The notes: generated by a model from the sequence alone, not told the origin. 64,000 nt of DNA from JBELHR01 sp042091275 (GCA_042091275.1 JBELHR010000008.1:1-64000), one strand, 5' to 3'. Positions 9,210 through 18,278 are shown, numbered from the stretch's first letter. Translations and numbers: made by a program.

Positions 9210-10256
9210 ATGTATAGAATTGAACAACCCGCATATTTTTATCTTTTCATTGGCTTAGGGCTGATGGTGGTGTTCTTTATCGCAGTTTTATGGTGGAAAA
9301 AATCCATTCAAAAACAATTTGCTAAATCGACTATGTTTCGTCGCTTAGCTCCAGACTATTCTCCATTTAAGTTAAGTGTAAAAGCGGTTTTTCTGGGCTT
9401 AGGTATTGCTTTTTTAATTCTTGGACTTAGCAACCCTAAAATTGGAACCAAGCTAAAAACCATGAAACGAGAAGGGGTGGATATTGTGTTTGCACTCGAC
9501 GTTTCCCGATCTATGGATGCTAGAGATATCGCACCGAGTCGATTGGAAAAATCCAAACTTTTGATTTCTCGTATCATCGATAAGTTGGGTGCCGATCGCA
9601 TCGGAATAATTGCATATGCCGGAACAGCCAAAAGTCTATTGCCGATAACAACAGATCACGCTGCGGCAAAAATGTTTCTCGACGGGGCCAATTCCAATAT
9701 GCTTTCTTCTCAAGGTACTGCGCTGAGTGATGCCTTAGTTTTGGCCAAGACCTATTACGACAACGACGAACAGACCAATCGTTATTTAGTCATCATATCC
9801 GATGGAGAAGATCACGAATCCAATGTATTAGATGCAGCTGAGGGTCTCGAGGCAGAAGGGGTAAAAGTTTTTACTATTGGGGTAGGTACCGAAAAAGGTG
9901 CTCCAATCCCAACAGTGCAATACGGAAATACCGTAGAGTATAAAAGAGATAGAGAAGGAGAGGTTGTAATTACCAAAAGAACGGCAGAAGTCTTAGAGGA
10001 ATTGGCAGATTCTGGCGGTGGAAACTATTACGACGGAAACGATACGGAAAACACCGTGGCCTCTTTTAGCGAATTAATTGCCAACGCCGAAAAAACAGCC
10101 TTGGAATCCAAGGAGTTTTCCGACTACAAAGACCAATTTCAATGGTTTTTGGCAATTGGATTGTTTTTCTTGATTCTCGATGCCTTTATTTTTGAGAAGC
10201 GAACGGCTTGGGTCAAAAGAATTGATTTATTCAAAGAAAAAACGCAGAAATCATGA
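9210..10256 (+). CDS. batB: BatB, VWA domain membrane protein
   Basis: Second VWA protein of the Bat operon, paralogous to BatA. Two N-terminal helices (about residues 10-28 and 57-74) are followed by a VWA domain with the metal motif DVSRS at 97-101 and ISDGEDHESN near 192. A C-terminal helix (about 305-325) completes the protein. It carries an inserted loop with TVQYGNTVEYKRDREGEVVITKR after the VWA core, as is usual in BatB. The stop overlaps the batC start by 4 bases (ATGA), which suggests translational coupling. Of 348 residues; a clear family assignment, with the function inferred from the family. Confidence 0.94.
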   Translation: MYRIEQPAYFYLFIGLGLMVVFFIAVLWWKKSIQKQFAKSTMFRRLAPDYSPFKLSVKAVFLGLGIAFLILGLSNPKIGTKLKTMKREGVDIVFALDVSRSMDARDIAPSRLEKSKLLISRIIDKLGADRIGIIAYAGTAKSLLPITTDHAAAKMFLDGANSNMLSSQGTALSDALVLAKTYYDNDEQTNRYLVIISDGEDHESNVLDAAEGLEAEGVKVFTIGVGTEKGAPIPTVQYGNTVEYKRDREGEVVITKRTAEVLEELADSGGGNYYDGNDTENTVASFSELIANAEKTALESKEFSDYKDQFQWFLAIGLFFLILDAFIFEKRTAWVKRIDLFKEKTQKS

Positions 10257-10984
10257 GAATAGTATTAGTCTTATTTTTCGTTTTTAGTATTCAAAATATA
10301 AGCGCCCAAGACAGGGACAGTATTTCTGGTGCGCGAAAGGCAAGAGCTCTTGTTCGTCAAGGGAACGAGTTGTTTCAAACCGAACAATTTACAGATGCAT
10401 CCGTGGCTTATAAAAAAGCCTTGGAACAGAACCCTAGCTATGCCAAAGCGGCCTATAACTTGGGAGGAGCTCTGTATCAAACTGAAAATTACGAAGAGGC
10501 CTTAAAAGCCTATGAGCTCTCTGTAAACAATGCGACCTCTTTGCCCGCTGCTGCCCAGAGTTTTCACAATTCGGGTAATGTGCACATGCAAACTAAAAAT
10601 TACAAGGAAGCCATAGAGGCTTATAAAAATTCTTTGCGTCTAAACCCTTCGGATGAGGAGACTAGATATAATTTAGCAGTCGCTCAACAAAAACAAAAAG
10701 ACCAAAATCAACAGGAGCAAAACAAAGATCAAAACAAGGATCAAAACAAGGATCAGAAAGACCAAAAAGAGCAACAAAACAAGCCTGATCAACAGGATCA
10801 AAAAGACCAGCAAGACAAAGGCGATCCAAAAGACAAACAAGATCAAGGGCAACCCAAAGAAATGACTCCTGAGCAGATGAAGCAAATGCTGGAAAGTTTA
10901 AACAACGAGGAGAAAAAGACCCAAGAGAAGATGAATGCCAAAGAGGCAAAGGGCAAAAAGAAAAATAAAGAAAAGGATTGGTAA
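10253..10984 (+). CDS. batC: BatC, TPR protein with Gln/Lys/Asp-rich tail
   Basis: Periplasmic or membrane-associated TPR protein of the Bat complex. It has a signal peptide (residues 1-18, ending NISAQ), then three TPR units (about 28-135; AKAAYNLGGALYQTENYEEALKAYE is one). A low-complexity tail of about 60 residues (148-210) is made of Q, K and D, including three NKDQ repeats. The tail ends in a helical MTPEQMKQMLESLNNEEKKTQEKM segment, which is the part conserved among BatC proteins. The 243-residue length is normal. It overlaps batB by 4 bases, and batD starts two bases after its stop. TPRs suggest a scaffold for the VWA proteins. Confidence 0.92.
   Translation: MRIVLVLFFVFSIQNISAQDRDSISGARKARALVRQGNELFQTEQFTDASVAYKKALEQNPSYAKAAYNLGGALYQTENYEEALKAYELSVNNATSLPAAAQSFHNSGNVHMQTKNYKEAIEAYKNSLRLNPSDEETRYNLAVAQQKQKDQNQQEQNKDQNKDQNKDQKDQKEQQNKPDQQDQKDQQDKGDPKDKQDQGQPKEMTPEQMKQMLESLNNEEKKTQEKMNAKEAKGKKKNKEKDW
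10721..10756 (+). repeat. 12-bp tandem repeat (x3) within batC
   Basis: Three consecutive 12-base units, AACAAAGATCAA, AACAAGGATCAA and AACAAGGATCAG, encode NKDQ three times in the low-complexity tail of BatC. The units differ by single bases. Such a repeat can change length by slippage in frame. Confidence 0.85.
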
Positions 10985-10985
10985 A

Positions 10986-12764
10986 ATGATGTCTAGAGGT
11001 TTTAAAATAGGACTTATTGTATTTCTCACCTTTTTGGGATTACAGGATATTTATGCCCAGGACCAACCGGAACTAAGGGCTACCGTATCCAAATCTAAAG
11101 TAGCCAAAAACGGAAGGCTTCGTGTGGAGTTTACAGTGAATCGCCAAGGAGCAGATCACTTCAAAGCACCTAACTTTACGAATTTTAGAGTTATTTCAGG
11201 ACCTATGTCCTCCATTAAGCAATCTTGGATAAACGGAAAAAGCACCTATCGACAAAGTTATATTTATACGGTAAGCCCACAGAAATTTGGCGAATTGAGT
11301 CTCGGAGCAGCTGAAATTGAGTTTGAGGGCAAAATTTTAAAATCCAATCGCGTGAAAATTCAGGTGGTCTCTGAAAAAGAAATGCCCAAAGACCCGAATG
11401 ATCCCGAGTATATAGCCAAGGAAAATGTGCATATGGTGACTATGGTTTCCGACAAAAGTCCTTATGTCGGGGAAGGTATCTATGTGGAATATCGCCTCTA
11501 CTTTAGCGAAAATATTGGGCTTTCAGATGCGGTTCCACGCAACGTGCCAAATTACAATGGATTTTGGAATGAAGAGATAGAAAGTAAAGGCTTTCAGCTT
11601 AAATATGGAGATTTTAACGGAGAGAAATATCGTTATGTCACGATAAAAAAATCTTTGCTTATCCCTCAGAGATCCGGAGAATTAATTATTGATAATATGG
11701 GGGTAGATATCAGTTTACAGGTCCCTACAAATCAAGCGGACTTCTTTGGTAATCGCTTGATGAACTCCCTGACCAAAACATTTGATACCGGGAAAAAAAT
11801 AATTAGGGTAAAAGCGCTTCCCGAGGAAGGTAAGCCTCTAAATTTTGGGGGAGCTGTAGGAGATTTTGACCTCTCTTTTACCACCGACAAAAAAGAATTA
11901 AAATCCAATGAATCCCTAGCTGTAAAGGTTGAGATATCTGGAATGGGTAATTTAAAACTTTTTGAAATTCCGGAGATAAGTGTCCCCAATGAATTGGAGC
12001 TTTACGCCCCAGAGCGCAAGGAAAAAGTATCCAACTCAACGAAAGGTATTAAAGGCTCTGTTTACGACGAGTATACTTTAGTTCCTCAAAAGGGCGGACG
12101 CTACACCATTCCATCAGTAGCTTTTTCATATTTCGACCCGGAGGACAAAAAATATCACGAACTAAAAAGCGAAGATCTCTTTTTGACCGTAAATCAAGGG
12201 AACTCCATTCAAGCCATAAGTCCAGGAACCTCCTCGGTAGACAAAAAAGAGGTGATCTCAAACGACAGTTTCCGTTATATCGCAACTACAACGGAATTCC
12301 AAGATCTAAAAAAGGAGGCTTTTTTCGGTTCTTCTAAATTTTATATTTGGTTGTTGTTACCGATGATTGCAATCCCGATTGGAATCTTTTTTGGAAATGC
12401 TCGTGCCGCCCGTGCTGCCGATTTGAGTGGGGCAAAGAGGAGAAGAGCAGACCGTCTTGCCAAGAAATATTTGTCTGAAGCTAAGAAAAAAATCAAGAGT
12501 AAGGAAGAGTTTTACGGAGCTTTGGAGCGAGCGCTTCACAACTATCTCAAGGCAAAATTATCTGTCGAGACAACCGATATAAGTCAAGATAATATTCGTT
12601 TGCTATTGGAAGAAAAACAAATTAGCTCTGAGGCGGTTGACGCCTTTATGCAAGTATTTGAAGATTGCGAGTTTGCGCGTTACACACCGATTACCGATCT
12701 GATGATTCGCGAGGAATACGACAAGGCAAAAGAAGCCATAAGTTTAATAGATAAGCAACTGTAG
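10986..12764 (+). CDS. batD: BatD, oxygen-tolerance protein
   Basis: Large Bat-operon protein of the BatD family. It has a signal peptide (about residues 1-24, ending QDIYAQD) and a long periplasmic region of repeated beta-sandwich domains with the family phrase ATVSKSKVAKNGRLRVEFTVN at the N-terminus. A transmembrane helix follows at about 460-478 (YIWLLLPMIAIPIGIFFG), then a basic cytoplasmic helical tail. The frame continues upstream inside batC, but the ATG at 10986 (next to a second ATG at 10989) comes two bases after the batC stop and precedes the signal peptide. From there it has 592 residues, the usual size. It probably presents a large periplasmic face to the BatA/BatB VWA proteins; this is inference. 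Confidence 0.92.
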   Translation: MMSRGFKIGLIVFLTFLGLQDIYAQDQPELRATVSKSKVAKNGRLRVEFTVNRQGADHFKAPNFTNFRVISGPMSSIKQSWINGKSTYRQSYIYTVSPQKFGELSLGAAEIEFEGKILKSNRVKIQVVSEKEMPKDPNDPEYIAKENVHMVTMVSDKSPYVGEGIYVEYRLYFSENIGLSDAVPRNVPNYNGFWNEEIESKGFQLKYGDFNGEKYRYVTIKKSLLIPQRSGELIIDNMGVDISLQVPTNQADFFGNRLMNSLTKTFDTGKKIIRVKALPEEGKPLNFGGAVGDFDLSFTTDKKELKSNESLAVKVEISGMGNLKLFEIPEISVPNELELYAPERKEKVSNSTKGIKGSVYDEYTLVPQKGGRYTIPSVAFSYFDPEDKKYHELKSEDLFLTVNQGNSIQAISPGTSSVDKKEVISNDSFRYIATTTEFQDLKKEAFFGSSKFYIWLLLPMIAIPIGIFFGNARAARAADLSGAKRRRADRLAKKYLSEAKKKIKSKEEFYGALERALHNYLKAKLSVETTDISQDNIRLLLEEKQISSEAVDAFMQVFEDCEFARYTPITDLMIREEYDKAKEAISLIDKQL

Positions 12765-12765
12765 C

Positions 12766-13548
12766 ATGAGGACATTAGTATTGATTTTGACCCTAGGACT
12801 GCTGAGTTTTCAAGATATAAAAGCTCAGGATATAGATTCTACACAGCAAAATTTGCAAGTCTTATTTCAGGAGGCTAATGATGCCTATCGCTCAGAGGAC
12901 TACGCTTCTGCCCAAGAAATCTACCAAGCCATAGAAGACTCTTCTTGGGTCTCTGCGGAATTGTATTTGAATATAGGGAATACCTTTTATCAGCAACAGC
13001 AGTTAGCTCCTAGTATTTATTATTTCGAAAAAGGGCTTTTGCTGGACCCCGCAAACCAGGATTTGACAAAAAACCTAGAGATCGCAAATCGCAATACTAT
13101 AGACCAAATAAACGCCCTTCCGCAAAGCGTTTACCAAAAGATAGACGTTAAGTTTTTTAAGAGTTTGTCTGTGAATCAATGGGCCTTGTTAACGGTACTC
13201 ATGAGTTTTGTTTTTGGTTTGAGCTTTTTGTTTTTTCACTTTTCAGTCACTCCTACCAAGCGTCGTATATTTTTTATATCTAGTATTTTATCAGCCGCTC
13301 TTCTTTTGGCCAGTTTAGGTATAAGCTTTAAGGAGTACAGTGAGTTTGAGGCCGATCGACCAGCAATTGTTTTTGTTCAAGAAGTCAAGGTCAAAAATGC
13401 TCCTCTAGAAAACGCAGAAGATGAATTTTTATTGCATGAAGGAACCAAAGTTCAAGTTTTGGATCAGATAGACCTTTGGAGAAAAATCAGCATCAAAGAC
13501 GGAAGTCAAGGATGGGTCCAAAGCAAAACGATAAAAGAACTCAAATGA
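12766..13548 (+). CDS. batE: BatE, TPR and SH3-like membrane protein
   Basis: Last gene of the Bat operon. The 260-residue protein has a signal peptide (1-20, ending DIKAQD) and a TPR region (about 30-105). Two transmembrane helices (about 136-156 and 167-185) precede a C-terminal bacterial SH3-like domain (about 200-260; VQVLDQIDLWRKISIKDGSQGWV is typical). It starts one base after the batD stop. Its stop overlaps the ATG of the following epimerase gene (ATGA), so that unrelated gene may be co-transcribed. Family membership is clear from domain order and position. Confidence 0.92.
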   Translation: MRTLVLILTLGLLSFQDIKAQDIDSTQQNLQVLFQEANDAYRSEDYASAQEIYQAIEDSSWVSAELYLNIGNTFYQQQQLAPSIYYFEKGLLLDPANQDLTKNLEIANRNTIDQINALPQSVYQKIDVKFFKSLSVNQWALLTVLMSFVFGLSFLFFHFSVTPTKRRIFFISSILSAALLLASLGISFKEYSEFEADRPAIVFVQEVKVKNAPLENAEDEFLLHEGTKVQVLDQIDLWRKISIKDGSQGWVQSKTIKELK

Positions 13549-14480
13549 GCAAGCGATATCTAATCTCTGGAGGAACCGGTCTGGTGGGGTCCGCCCTTGT
13601 AAAAGAGCTGAGCAAACAAGGCCACCACATACATATTTTGACTCGTAACCCTCGCGCCTATTCCTCAAGTGATCACGTGACTTATTTTGAATGGAATCCA
13701 AAGCAAAACATTTTGGACTCCGAGGCGCTAAACGGGGTAGAGCATATTATTCATTTGGCAGGGTCTAATATAGCAGGCTCTAGTTGGTCAGAGGATTATA
13801 AAAAAGAGCTAATGGACTCCAGAATACTCGGGACCCGATTATTGTGCTCTGAGCTCAAAAAACAAAGTCATAAGGTCCAATCCATTGTGTCGAGTTCGGC
13901 AGTGGGCTTTTATGGATCTTATCTAGATAATTCCTCCAAAAAATTCTCGGAAGAGGAGGCTGCGGAATCGGTAGATTTCCTATCCGATCTCTGTGTGAAG
14001 TGGGAAGAAGAACTCCAGAGACTCAGTGCCTTTGCAAACAGAACAGTTATTTTGCGTTTTGGGCTGGTCCTGTCAAAGGACGGCGGTCTATTCCAAAGGC
14101 TTAAGCCTGTTTTTGAACTATATCAAGGAGCGGTTTTAGGCGGCGGTAAACAAGGGTTTTCGTGGATTCACATAGAGGACCTGACAAAACTTATATTCTG
14201 GTCCGAATCTCAGAAAGGAATATTTAATGCCGTAAGTCCAAATCCGGTTAGCAATGCCAGCTTTACTAAGGCTATGAACAAGAGCATGGGTAAGTTTTCA
14301 CTCCTCCCTCGAGTTCCATCCTTTTTGATTCGAACAATTTTCGGAGAGCTTTCCACACTTTTTTTAAAAGGACAATACGTAAGTGCTCAAAAGATTCTAG
14401 ATATGGGCTTTGAATTTAGACATACCGATCTTTTAGAGACCTTAAATAGTCTGCTCAAAAAGAGATCCAGAACTAACTAA
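13545..14480 (+). CDS. TIGR01777 family NAD(P)-binding epimerase-like protein
   Basis: Short-chain (extended) dehydrogenase of the TIGR01777/YfcH group, whose substrate is unknown. The N-terminal dinucleotide-binding motif GGTGLVGSALVKEL is at residues 8-21. The later GAVLGGGKQGFSWIHIEDL is the hallmark of the group, and a C-terminal DUF1731-like segment ends the protein. The open frame extends upstream into batE, but the ATG at 13545 overlaps the batE stop (ATGA) and is followed directly by the beta-strand and glycine motif, giving 311 residues. The last 39 bases overlap the end of cvpA on the other strand. Its presence behind the Bat genes may be only positional. Confidence 0.9.
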   Translation: MSKRYLISGGTGLVGSALVKELSKQGHHIHILTRNPRAYSSSDHVTYFEWNPKQNILDSEALNGVEHIIHLAGSNIAGSSWSEDYKKELMDSRILGTRLLCSELKKQSHKVQSIVSSSAVGFYGSYLDNSSKKFSEEEAAESVDFLSDLCVKWEEELQRLSAFANRTVILRFGLVLSKDGGLFQRLKPVFELYQGAVLGGGKQGFSWIHIEDLTKLIFWSESQKGIFNAVSPNPVSNASFTKAMNKSMGKFSLLPRVPSFLIRTIFGELSTLFLKGQYVSAQKILDMGFEFRHTDLLETLNSLLKKRSRTN

Positions 14481-14945
14481 AGGATACATCTGTTCCACTA
14501 GTTCTATAAGGGGAGAGTACAAGATACTGGCCTGTAGCACATCGGAATCAATAAATTCAAACTTGCCGTTTACCAGAGAGAAGAAATAGAGAACAATACT
14601 CAGAATTAAACCTACTTTTAGCAAACCAAAAACCCCTCCTAAAAGCTTGTTGAGCCATCCCAAAAGCGCAAAATCTGCAGCTTTGGTGAGGAGCTTGCCC
14701 GCGAGGGAAATAGAAAAAACGATGGCGATAAAGGTCAATGCAAAAGCAGAAATTTCAATATACTTCTCGTTCCAGGACAAATAATCGCTGAGAAGATTTC
14801 CAATATAATGAGAAAAATAAACGGCACCGTAGACTCCCAAAACAAGTGCTAGAAGGGAGGCAATCTCAACAAAAAAACCTTTGAATAAGCCTTTTATAAG
14901 ACCGTAGAGAAGGACGATGCAAATAATTATATCTATAGTTTCCAT
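14442..14945 (-). CDS. CvpA family membrane protein
   Basis: A 167-residue integral membrane protein of the CvpA family (colicin V production in Escherichia coli; broader role unclear). Four hydrophobic helices are visible: about residues 4-20, 25-47, 63-83 and 100-122. The conserved YGLIKGLFKGFFVEIASLLALVLG stretch lies near the N-terminus. The frame is open a further 17 codons upstream, but the ATG at 14945 begins METIDIIICIV, exactly where the family starts. It overlaps the convergent epimerase gene by 39 bases and is divergent from the small gene at 15009. It is monocistronic as far as can be seen. Confidence 0.87.
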   Translation of the reverse strand: METIDIIICIVLLYGLIKGLFKGFFVEIASLLALVLGVYGAVYFSHYIGNLLSDYLSWNEKYIEISAFALTFIAIVFSISLAGKLLTKAADFALLGWLNKLLGGVFGLLKVGLILSIVLYFFSLVNGKFEFIDSDVLQASILYSPLIELVEQMYPLVSSGSLFEQTI

Positions 14946-15008
14946 GAATGTGTTTTCCACTTTGATAACTAAGGTAAATATAACTAAATTTACCACTTAA
15001 ACGATTTT

Positions 15009-15362
15009 ATGCACAAGGAAGAAAAGCTCAAAGACGATTGGGAAGCAATAGTCAAATTTATATCCAATAAGTTTGGAGAGGGAGAGCGACTAGATCTGGA
15101 TTCTATCATCTATTTGATTGGAATTCAAGAATTGGGTCAAGGAAAGAGACGCTTTAAAAAGGATGAGAAAATAAACCTGATGCACATTGCAATTTGTCGT
15201 TTACTCGAACCCTATGGCTACTACGAATTCGACTTTTTCGACGAAGAGGGTTGGCCTCATTTTAAATCGAATGAGACGCTTCCAAATTTAAAAGCAGGGG
15301 AGCAAACGGTTTTGATGAAAGAGGCAATTGTAAAATACTTTAAAGATTCATTTGATGATTAA
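15009..15362 (+). CDS. Conserved hypothetical protein
   Basis: A 117-residue soluble protein without a signal peptide or membrane segment. I see no catalytic motif. It is acidic and mostly helical, with the phrases DLDSIIYLIGIQELGQG and LMHIAICRLLEPYGYYEFDFFDEEGWPHF, which look conserved rather than random. The last codons overlap the next gene's ATG by 8 bases, arguing for a real, co-translated gene. A weak promoter-like TTTG-N20-TAAATTTA (one mismatch in the -7) lies just upstream, between cvpA and this gene. Function unknown. Confidence 0.82.
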   Translation: MHKEEKLKDDWEAIVKFISNKFGEGERLDLDSIIYLIGIQELGQGKRRFKKDEKINLMHIAICRLLEPYGYYEFDFFDEEGWPHFKSNETLPNLKAGEQTVLMKEAIVKYFKDSFDD

Positions 15363-16695
15363 AAACACCTTAGTATTAGTTTTCTGTTTATTTCAGTCCT
15401 TAGCGATATTTTCTCAAAATAGAATAGAGGGAAAACTCGAGAATTCTTCGGATTTCACCTATGCTTTGCTCTACAAAGTAAATGGGACAGAACGAAAGTT
15501 TATCGCCAACAAAAATCTCATTAACGGAAGCTTCCGATTTGACTTGGCGGAGAATTTACCCGCGGGAGTATACCGCGTAGTTTTCGATTATAGAGCTGGG
15601 GTATACTTGGACGTTTATTACAACACAAAAGAGTCCATAAGCTTTACCCTCGATCCTTCCAACCCAGATTTTACGGTGAGTTTTACAAGCTCTGTCGAGA
15701 ATAAAATATTTTATGAATTTTTCCAAGAGAAATCTCTGGCTCAAATTGATTTAGATCAAGCTCAAGTCGATTTTCTGTCCGATGCGTCCAAAGCAAATTC
15801 AGAATCTTATAAAACAAATAGAAAAGAACTGATTGCTATCCAAAATGCAGCTTTGCAAAATTCGGTAGGTCTTTATGTCGCGCCTTTTATCATTGCCAAT
15901 ATTCGAAATAATCCGAAAGATCCGGTAAGTAATGGTTTGGAATATTTGCAATATGTCAAGGACCATTATTTTGATAATTTAGATTTTAGAGATAAAACAG
16001 TTTTAAACTCAGATTATTTTTACACAAAAATAAGCGACTATGTGTTTTATTTGAGTCGTTCCCAAAATCCTGCGAATCAATCTGAACTTTACAAAGAGGC
16101 TATCGGTTTCACTTTAGGTCAAGATTCTTCTCAAGAATTTAAAGCGAACGTCACGGAAATGCTCATCAAACAGTTTAAACAGTATGAGGATCTGGAAATG
16201 GTGAATTTCTTAATGAATAATTACTATGAGAAATTTCCAATAGCATTGCAAAATCAGGACTTTATAAAAGATACTAGATTGGCCTTGTCCACTGCAGTAG
16301 GAAATATCGCCCCGGACTTTAACTGGAAAAAAGAAGGTGTTGAAACTTCCCTCTTTGAGGAGTTGGGAACCAATTCTACCATACTCGTTTTTTGGTCTAG
16401 CAGTTGTGGTCACTGTTTAAAGGAGATTCCAGAACTATATAAAAATACGGCGGGAGATTCCAGTATTCAGGTGATTGCTGTGGGTATGGAGGAAGAGTCG
16501 GAGGATTGGGATCAAATGATTCAGTCCATGCCAAAATGGAAGCATGTGCTCGCATTGGAAAAATGGGAGAATCCTATCGCTCGTAGCTACAATATAATTG
16601 GGACACCTACTTATTTTGTATTGGATAATAGCGCTATGATTATTCAAAAACCCAAAGACTTGGGTGTGTTAAACCAATGGCTTGAAAACCAGTGA
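15355..16695 (+). CDS. TlpA-like thioredoxin-domain protein with DUF4369-like N-domain
   Basis: A secreted or periplasmic redox protein of 446 residues. It has a signal peptide (1-20, ending LAIFSQ), an N-terminal beta-rich domain (about 22-110) like the DUF4369 domain found before thioredoxin folds in Bacteroidota, and a helical middle region. The C-terminal TlpA-type thioredoxin domain (about 315-446) has the active-site motif SSCGHCLKE and the cis-proline phrase IGTPTYFV. The ATG at 15355 was preferred over a TTG three bases earlier. It overlaps the upstream small gene by 8 bases. It may act in periplasmic disulfide reduction or cytochrome maturation; the partner is unknown. Confidence 0.87.
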   Translation: MIKNTLVLVFCLFQSLAIFSQNRIEGKLENSSDFTYALLYKVNGTERKFIANKNLINGSFRFDLAENLPAGVYRVVFDYRAGVYLDVYYNTKESISFTLDPSNPDFTVSFTSSVENKIFYEFFQEKSLAQIDLDQAQVDFLSDASKANSESYKTNRKELIAIQNAALQNSVGLYVAPFIIANIRNNPKDPVSNGLEYLQYVKDHYFDNLDFRDKTVLNSDYFYTKISDYVFYLSRSQNPANQSELYKEAIGFTLGQDSSQEFKANVTEMLIKQFKQYEDLEMVNFLMNNYYEKFPIALQNQDFIKDTRLALSTAVGNIAPDFNWKKEGVETSLFEELGTNSTILVFWSSSCGHCLKEIPELYKNTAGDSSIQVIAVGMEEESEDWDQMIQSMPKWKHVLALEKWENPIARSYNIIGTPTYFVLDNSAMIIQKPKDLGVLNQWLENQ

Positions 16696-16872
16696 AATAC
16701 CTACAAGTAGGGAGTGGGATATATCCGTATAACTAGGTATTGTGCTATTCTTTGAATTCCTTTATTTTTACAATAACGAGGCTAGGGTTTATTTGTGAAA
16801 ACATTAAATGCTTGGAAAAGGAAGATTACCAAACCCAATGTTTTAGAGTTGTCCTCTAACCCCTTAAATTGA

Positions 16873-16912
16873 AAATCACCATAACTGCTTACAGTTATGG
16901 TGATTTTTTTTA
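16873..16912. terminator. Bidirectional intrinsic terminator
   Basis: A perfect 15-base stem (AAATCACCATAACTG, 16873-16887, against its complement at 16892-16906) with loop CTTA is followed by T residues on the plus strand and preceded by A residues. It lies between the thioredoxin-like gene and the convergent yraN gene and can serve both. The stretch 16696-16870 between it and the thioredoxin gene holds nothing I recognise. Confidence 0.9.
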
Positions 16913-17251
16913 GAGCCCCATCCAATGCTTGATCACCGGTTTGTCAACCGAAGAGATTTCCACTTTGATAAGATCGATGCGAATATCTTTATCCAATCCC
17001 TTGCTTTGGGCGTAGTAATTCATGCAGGACTGAATTCTTCGGTACTGCAAAGAGCGAAATATCGGAGCGATGGAGCGCTTGTCTTTTCTGGTTTTAACTT
17101 CTACTGCGATGAGGTTTCTACCATGTTCAAAGATCAAATCTACTTCGAAATGTCCCAAACGATAATTTTTAGCCAAAAGCTTATAGCCTTTTTCGATTAA
17201 AAAGTTACGTGCAAGAGCCTCGCCTAAACGTCCGAGCTCCTGCTTTTTCAT
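16910..17251 (-). CDS. YraN family (UPF0102) endonuclease-like protein
   Basis: A 113-residue protein of the YraN/UPF0102 family, which has a restriction-endonuclease-like fold. The family core is visible: KKQELGRLGEALARNFLIEKGYKLLAKNYR at the N-terminus, then GHFEVDLIFEHGRNLIAVEVKTRK, where the E-V-D and EVK positions are the nuclease-type D-ExK residues. Full length. One base separates it from the upstream LD-carboxypeptidase gene, so the two are likely co-transcribed. The cellular role of YraN proteins is not settled; a link to DNA processing is presumed from the fold. Confidence 0.93.
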   Translation of the reverse strand: MKKQELGRLGEALARNFLIEKGYKLLAKNYRLGHFEVDLIFEHGRNLIAVEVKTRKDKRSIAPIFRSLQYRRIQSCMNYYAQSKGLDKDIRIDLIKVEISSVDKPVIKHWMGL

Positions 17252-17252
17252 A

Positions 17253-18278
17253 TTAATTCTTAAAACGAATTTTACTCTCCTTATGGCTGGATTTAATCGT
17301 TACCATTCTACCCAAAATTAAAGTCATATTTAAGGAGTTGTGGCCAGCGGGGAAATTGAAAAGTATTGGAAAATCGTAATTTTTAAAAACATCTAGTATT
17401 AACTCTTCGGTAGTCAAACCAAAGGGGGTACTATTTATTCTTGCTTTACTTATGTTTCCTACGACAACACCTTTGCAGTTTTTGAAATAGCCATTTCGAT
17501 CCATTTGTCGCAACATCCGATCCAGGTGATAGTCGTATTCTCCAATTTCTTCAAAAAAAAGTATCTTTCCTGAAACATCTAGGTCTGTCGCTGTTCCTAG
17601 CATGGTTTGTAAGAGGGTTAAGTTACCACCTACTAAAATTCCAGAAGCCTTACCCTCGCGATTTAGAGGATTTCCGGGGATATCGTATACTAATTTCTTC
17701 CCGAACAACACTTCCTGCAGAGAATTCATACTCTTGGCAACATCTTCCTCGTCGTCTAGCATATTGATGGGCATAATCCCGTGAATACTCTCTATTCCTA
17801 AGTTGTTTATCGCATTGTGTAGAACCGTAATGTCCGAATAACCAATAACCCATTTAGGATTTGCAGAAAACTTGGTAAAATCGACAGCATCTATTATTCG
17901 TGCCGTACCATAGCCTCCGCGTGCTGCCCAAATCGCATCTATGGAGGGATCGTCCAAAGCCCATTGTAAATCTTTGAGACGCTCCGAATCACTAGAGGCA
18001 AAATGGCCGCTTTTTCCGTAAATATTCGGTCCAGTTACTACCTTTAGACCCCAGGATTTTAGGATGGAAATTCCTTTTAAAATGGATTGATTATCCAAAA
18101 TAACTCCCGAGGGAGCAACCAGGGCAACTGTGTCTCCCCTCTTTAGATAATCCGGTCTTTTTAATTGTATTTCAGCCATTTTTGTTAAAGGTATTTCATT
18201 TGAGAAAACTTGTTGGGCATTTGTAGAATCCATTAAGAGCAGATAGAAAAGCACAAATCCGAACCGTATACTTGACAT
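17253..18278 (-). CDS. S66 family LD-carboxypeptidase
   Basis: Murein tetrapeptide LD-carboxypeptidase, which trims the terminal D-Ala from muropeptide tetrapeptides during cell-wall recycling. The S66 motifs are visible: KRGDTVALVAPSG near the N-terminus, AARGGYGTARIID, the nucleophile serine in GYSDITVLH, GGNLTLL, and the Glu in FFEEIGEYDYHLDRML; a conserved His occurs in AGHNS near the C-terminus. The frame continues 12 codons upstream to a GTG, but the ATG at 18278 gives MSSIRFGFVLFYLLLMDSTNAQ, a signal peptide, so the protein is probably periplasmic (341 residues). It is divergent from metG. Many S66 proteins are cytoplasmic, so export is a noteworthy but inferred point. Confidence 0.9.
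   Translation of the reverse strand: MSSIRFGFVLFYLLLMDSTNAQQVFSNEIPLTKMAEIQLKRPDYLKRGDTVALVAPSGVILDNQSILKGISILKSWGLKVVTGPNIYGKSGHFASSDSERLKDLQWALDDPSIDAIWAARGGYGTARIIDAVDFTKFSANPKWVIGYSDITVLHNAINNLGIESIHGIMPINMLDDEEDVAKSMNSLQEVLFGKKLVYDIPGNPLNREGKASGILVGGNLTLLQTMLGTATDLDVSGKILFFEEIGEYDYHLDRMLRQMDRNGYFKNCKGVVVGNISKARINSTPFGLTTEELILDVFKNYDFPILFNFPAGHNSLNMTLILGRMVTIKSSHKESKIRFKN

Noticed and set aside
10662..10949. Minus-strand frames rich in Leu/Phe/Val opposite the batC tail
   Set aside because: They are the complement of the CAA/GAT/AAA-rich low-complexity tail and mimic membrane segments by composition only.
16696..16870. A possible small RNA or small gene between the thioredoxin-like gene and the terminator
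   Set aside because: No open frame with a plausible start, no promoter match and no stable fold apart from the terminator itself.
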